DNA of 64,000 bases from an uncultured Victivallales bacterium (GTDB lineage: Bacteria > Verrucomicrobiota > Lentisphaeria > Victivallales > UBA1829): NCBI GenBank assembly GCA_934661375.1, contig CAKUJH010000017.1:6395-70394 (forward strand), given 5' to 3'. Every line of letters starts with the position of its first letter. The first letter of the stretch is position 1. This document shows positions 61,410 through 64,000 of this stretch, in pieces. The position numbers and the translations under genes are program-made. The notes below the pieces were generated by a model. It had not been told where the DNA came from and did no database searches. It worked only from the letters and a program-made list of their open reading frames with translations.

Positions 61410-62141
61410 ATGAACCGTTTTTTCAATAACATATCGGACCGGGTCATCCGGCTGTTTCTTGCGGTGTTCTGTCCGCCGCTGGCAGTGGCGGACAAGGGAT
61501 GCGCCGTGTTCATTCCCGTGCTTGTGATGTATGTGATTCAGATTGCCGCGACGAGTGTCATTTTTCTGCTCAGTCTTTATTTTACATGGTATTTCTGTGT
61601 TGACATACCTTTAGGTCAAGCAATAGTACGTTTTTTGGGGATTGGTGAGATATTGGACGAAGTATCAATAGAGGAAGTTGATTTCTCCATCAGATGGCTG
61701 TGGATGATGCTGCGTTGCCAGGCATTATTGTTTATCGGGCTTTCCATTGTTATGGCGATTCACCTGTTCTGCAATATCCTGTTCGGACTGGTTGCGTCCG
61801 GCGTGAACTTCATTCTGGGATTCATCCCGATTCTCATTGCTGTGATCGTGTGTCTGCTGAAGAACGAGGATCCTCTGCGGCCGGAAGATATGGCAGTATC
61901 CATCTGGCGTGACGGAATTTTTTCCTGGGCGTCGCTCCGCAGACTTTTTGTCGGAGCCGACCGGGTTGTCCTGTGCATGATTTATCCGCCGCTGGCAGTG
62001 GCGGATCTGGGATGGAAAAAAGTGCTGCTGGTGTATCTCATCAATTTATTCGGGATGTATCCCGGCGCGGCGGCAGTTTTCTTCTGTGTAATCAAAAAAT
62101 ATTCTTCAAAACCGGAAAGTAAAAAGGAATTAAAGAAATGA
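61410..62141 (+). CDS. PMP3-domain-containing polytopic membrane protein
   Basis: A 243-residue protein with an N-terminal PMP3-like unit (FCPPLAVADKGC near residue 20), two or three further helices, and a C-terminal unit (IYPPLAVADLGWKKV near 200). A strongly hydrophobic loop region with an acidic patch (ILDEVSIEEVDF) separates them. It overlaps the M48 protease gene by 4 bp. It is clearly related to the preceding gene and probably arose by duplication. Confidence 0.68.
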   Translation: MNRFFNNISDRVIRLFLAVFCPPLAVADKGCAVFIPVLVMYVIQIAATSVIFLLSLYFTWYFCVDIPLGQAIVRFLGIGEILDEVSIEEVDFSIRWLWMMLRCQALLFIGLSIVMAIHLFCNILFGLVASGVNFILGFIPILIAVIVCLLKNEDPLRPEDMAVSIWRDGIFSWASLRRLFVGADRVVLCMIYPPLAVADLGWKKVLLVYLINLFGMYPGAAAVFFCVIKKYSSKPESKKELKK

Positions 62142-63019
62142 GTGTCAATTACAAGGATTTTATTCATCCGACCGATGAAGCCGCACGAGTGCAGCTGGAA
62201 GGAATGCCGGGATTCCAGAAAGTCATGGAATGGTATCTGGGCATTGGTCTGGAACGTATTGTGCAGGGGCTGTATCTGGCTTCCAACATCAAACTTTCTC
62301 CGACGCAGCTGCCGGAAATTTACAATCATCTGCCGCCGATCTGTGAAAAATTCGGCATTCCCGAACCGGAATTTTATCTGACCATGAACCCGGTTCCCAA
62401 TGCCTGGACAACCGGCAACCGCAACACCTTTCTGGTGGTAACCAGCGGACTGGTGGAAACCATGCGTCCGGAAGAACTGGATGCGGTTCTTGCCCATGAA
62501 TGCGGACATATTGTCTGTCAGCATGTTCTCTATCATACCATCGGTCAGACTCTGATGTCTTTCGCCACTTACCTGCCGATTGGCAGGATGCTGATCACCC
62601 CCATTATTTATGCACTTCAGTTCTGGAGCCGGCGCAGTGAATTTTCCGCAGATCGCGCGGCATCGATCTATATGGGGAAAGACGCCGCGGCTCATGCGCT
62701 TATCCGTCTCAGCGGCGGACCGCTTTCCATTACCGGCGCGTTGAATTTTGAAGAGTATGCCCGGCAGGCGGCGGATTACGATGAACACCGTCAGAAATTC
62801 TGGAACAAACTGCTGCAGAATCTGAGCATTCTGGAATCCTCGCATCCGTATATGACCGTGCGCGTCAGCGAACTCATGAAATGGGCTGATTCCGAACAGT
62901 TCAAGAATGTTCAGACCCGGTTCCGGGATGCCGCGGTTTCGTTCCCGTGTCCCACCTGCGGAAAAATTATCAATGATGATCAGACATACTGTATTTACTG
63001 TGGAAGGAAATTGAAATGA
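62138..63019 (+). CDS. M48-family metalloprotease with C-terminal zinc ribbon
   Basis: A 293-residue zinc protease. VLAHECGHIVCQHVL (about residue 125-139) is the HExxH site and FSADRAASIYMGK the downstream Glu/Asp ligand region; a TTGNRNTFLVVTSGLVETM block precedes, as in M48 enzymes. One hydrophobic segment (LPIGRMLITPIIYAL) lies between. The last 30 residues form a zinc ribbon (CPTCGK, CIYCGR). Its ATG overlaps the upstream stop (ATGA). Quality control of membrane proteins is the likely role. Confidence 0.85.
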   Translation: MSVNYKDFIHPTDEAARVQLEGMPGFQKVMEWYLGIGLERIVQGLYLASNIKLSPTQLPEIYNHLPPICEKFGIPEPEFYLTMNPVPNAWTTGNRNTFLVVTSGLVETMRPEELDAVLAHECGHIVCQHVLYHTIGQTLMSFATYLPIGRMLITPIIYALQFWSRRSEFSADRAASIYMGKDAAAHALIRLSGGPLSITGALNFEEYARQAADYDEHRQKFWNKLLQNLSILESSHPYMTVRVSELMKWADSEQFKNVQTRFRDAAVSFPCPTCGKIINDDQTYCIYCGRKLK

Positions 63020-63540
63020 AAAAGAACAGAATCGTCATCCCCCGTGCCAGTTTTCTGGTTGCCAGCCTTTCGGATGCCTTACAGAAATCTCTGACCGACC
63101 GGGGCTGCGCCGTGACCATCCATGACATGGCGGGACACGGGCGCAATTTTCTGGTCCGGAAAGGGAATTTTCTGCTGGGACTCTTCGGCTGCAGCCGCAC
63201 GGTGAAACTCTCCGTTTACACCCAGAACGATGATCTGGCTGTTGACCTGAGATGGTCGCTGCTGGGGTCTCATATCACGCTGCTGATTTTATTGCTGATG
63301 ATGCTGCCGCCGCTTCACATCGGGATTATTTTTGCCATGACGCCGTTCGGCTGGGCTTTCATTCTGGCTCATATTATCGGATTGATCATGCAGCTTCATT
63401 TCTTGAAGAAAATCCGCAGTTCCATTCGTGAATACTGCGAAAAAAATGTCTCGGAACCCAGTTACTGCCCGCAATGCGGCAGCCGCCTGAATGAACATGG
63501 CACCTGTGACAACTGCGAAGGCGCAAAGAAAAACAGCTGA
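63016..63540 (+). CDS. Membrane protein with C-terminal zinc ribbon
   Basis: A 174-residue protein. The first ~75 residues are soluble; two hydrophobic helices follow (ITLLILLLMMLPPLHI and WAFILAHIIGLIMQL), and the C-terminus has CPQCGS and CDNCEG knuckles, a zinc ribbon like that of the M48 protease just upstream. It starts within the stop of that gene (ATGA overlap), suggesting partners with matching ribbons. It is the last gene of the operon. No family recognised. Confidence 0.65.
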   Translation: MKKNRIVIPRASFLVASLSDALQKSLTDRGCAVTIHDMAGHGRNFLVRKGNFLLGLFGCSRTVKLSVYTQNDDLAVDLRWSLLGSHITLLILLLMMLPPLHIGIIFAMTPFGWAFILAHIIGLIMQLHFLKKIRSSIREYCEKNVSEPSYCPQCGSRLNEHGTCDNCEGAKKNS

Positions 63541-63603
63541 AACCGGGATTGTTATTGTATATCAAGATCCATGAAATGATGGATTTTGAAGAGGGGAACA
63601 AAG

Positions 63604-63647
63604 TGCCGGCGGTGTTGTACGGAACACCGCCGGCATGATGTTTTTTT
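63604..63647 (+). terminator. Terminator of the ESCRT-like operon
   Basis: A perfect 13-bp GC-rich stem (TGCCGGCGGTGTT with AACACCGCCGGCA), 6-nt loop, and T7 at 63641-63647, 64 bp past the last stop. It is among the strongest terminators in the window. Confidence 0.92.
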
Positions 63648-63747
63648 AATGGATAATGTGCAGTCGACCGTAATTTACGCGGATTTCCCAGCGGACATAT
63701 TTGCTGAAATACGGGAAAAGGAAGAATTCGAATCATTTAAAATAAAA

Positions 63748-63823
63748 TGGTGCGCCCACAAGGACTTGAACCTTGGACCCAATGATTAAGAGTCATTTGC
63801 TCTACCGACTGAGCTATGGGCGC
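63748..63823 (-). tRNA. tRNA-Lys (anticodon CTT)
   Basis: Seventy-six bases forming a complete cloverleaf on the minus strand: acceptor GCGCCCA/TGGGCGC, D arm AGCTCAGTCGGTAGAGC, anticodon loop CTCTTAA (anticodon CTT), T arm with GGTTCAAGTCC, discriminator A and encoded CCA. It reads AAG codons. Confidence 0.96.
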
Positions 63824-63932
63824 ATATTCATTCTTTTCAGAATACCCATAATATACCAGTATCTTTGAATATTTCAAGCCGGATAATCAATTTTTTTTGT
63901 TTTTTGTGCGTTATAAGTTAAAAGTGCTACTT

Positions 63933-63982
63933 GTCAAAGTAAACGCACAGACAAAAAAGAAGAGGTGTGCGTTTAGTCTGAC
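63933..63982. repeat. 17-bp inverted repeat near a tRNA gene
   Basis: Arms at 63933-63949 and 63966-63982 match at 15 of 17 positions, with a perfect core (TAAACGCACA / TGTGCGTTTA). A third partial copy of the core, TGTGCGTTA, lies at 63905-63913. No gene is visible in 63824-64000. Confidence 0.6.
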
Positions 63983-64000
63983 AAAAGCTTGTTGTGCATT

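Noticed and set aside
61410..62141. Sugar or ion transporter
   Set aside because: The helices include PMP3-type PPLAV-D-G units at both ends, and no transporter signature is seen.

Overview
The window most resembles a chromosome segment of a Lentisphaerota (Victivallales-like) bacterium, probably a Gram-negative anaerobe that feeds on host or mucin glycans. The reasons are the pseudopilins with FTLIELL-type N-termini beside glycan genes, the many secreted carbohydrate-active proteins, a PknB-type kinase with an N-terminal zinc ribbon, an AIDA-like/FG-GAP surface protein, and reverse rubrerythrin with a PerR-like regulator. This placement is an inference from gene content. Where promoters can be read they look housekeeping-like (TTG-type -35, TATA-type -10), nearly all with a 16-bp spacer.

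Layout. 1-3077: an amino-sugar locus (pseudopilin start, N-acetylneuraminate lyase, sialidase-like protein) diverging from an AraC regulator. 3094-8436: four overlapping glycosyltransferases, three of them tandem GT2 paralogues and one fused to a GT4-like domain. 8702-13271: a reductase, zinc ribbon, lipoprotein, rsmE, a sugar-mutarotase-like protein and dus. 13312-20073 (minus): histidine kinase, Ser/Thr kinase and two envelope glycosyltransferases. 20142-29292: nagA, gltA, a small secreted protein, an IclR operon (GH20 and a MurQ-like protein) and an N-acetylhexosamine-kinase-like protein; with nanA these form a scattered amino-sugar salvage network. 29601-35585: rubrerythrin/PerR, dnaJ-htpG-fmdB, a TauE-like transporter and a YfcE-like phosphodiesterase. 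36145-46567: pseudopilins, a metalloprotease/adhesin-like protein, a ThuA-like protein and two secreted proteins that share a duplicated N-terminal domain.

The most unusual region is 46755-63647, about 16.7 kb all on the plus strand and closed by a strong terminator. It starts with a leader carrying a (GCAA)10 microsatellite and an internal terminator, then an ECF-like sigma factor and a zinc-finger anti-sigma-like protein. Next come a papain-like protease fused to a TIR-like domain and membrane helices, a coiled-coil protein with a possible MIT-binding tail, a CHMP/Snf7 (ESCRT-III)-like protein, and a Vps4-like AAA ATPase with a probable MIT domain. The operon continues with another coiled-coil protein, a large membrane protein with an SPFH-like cytosolic domain, two lipoproteins, an EI24/CysZ-like protein, two PMP3-repeat proteins, an M48 protease and a zinc-ribbon membrane protein. 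I read it as a self-regulated, possibly phase-variable membrane-remodelling or envelope-stress/conflict system built around a bacterial ESCRT-III/Vps4-like pair. A tRNA-Lys(CTT) and an inverted repeat close the window.
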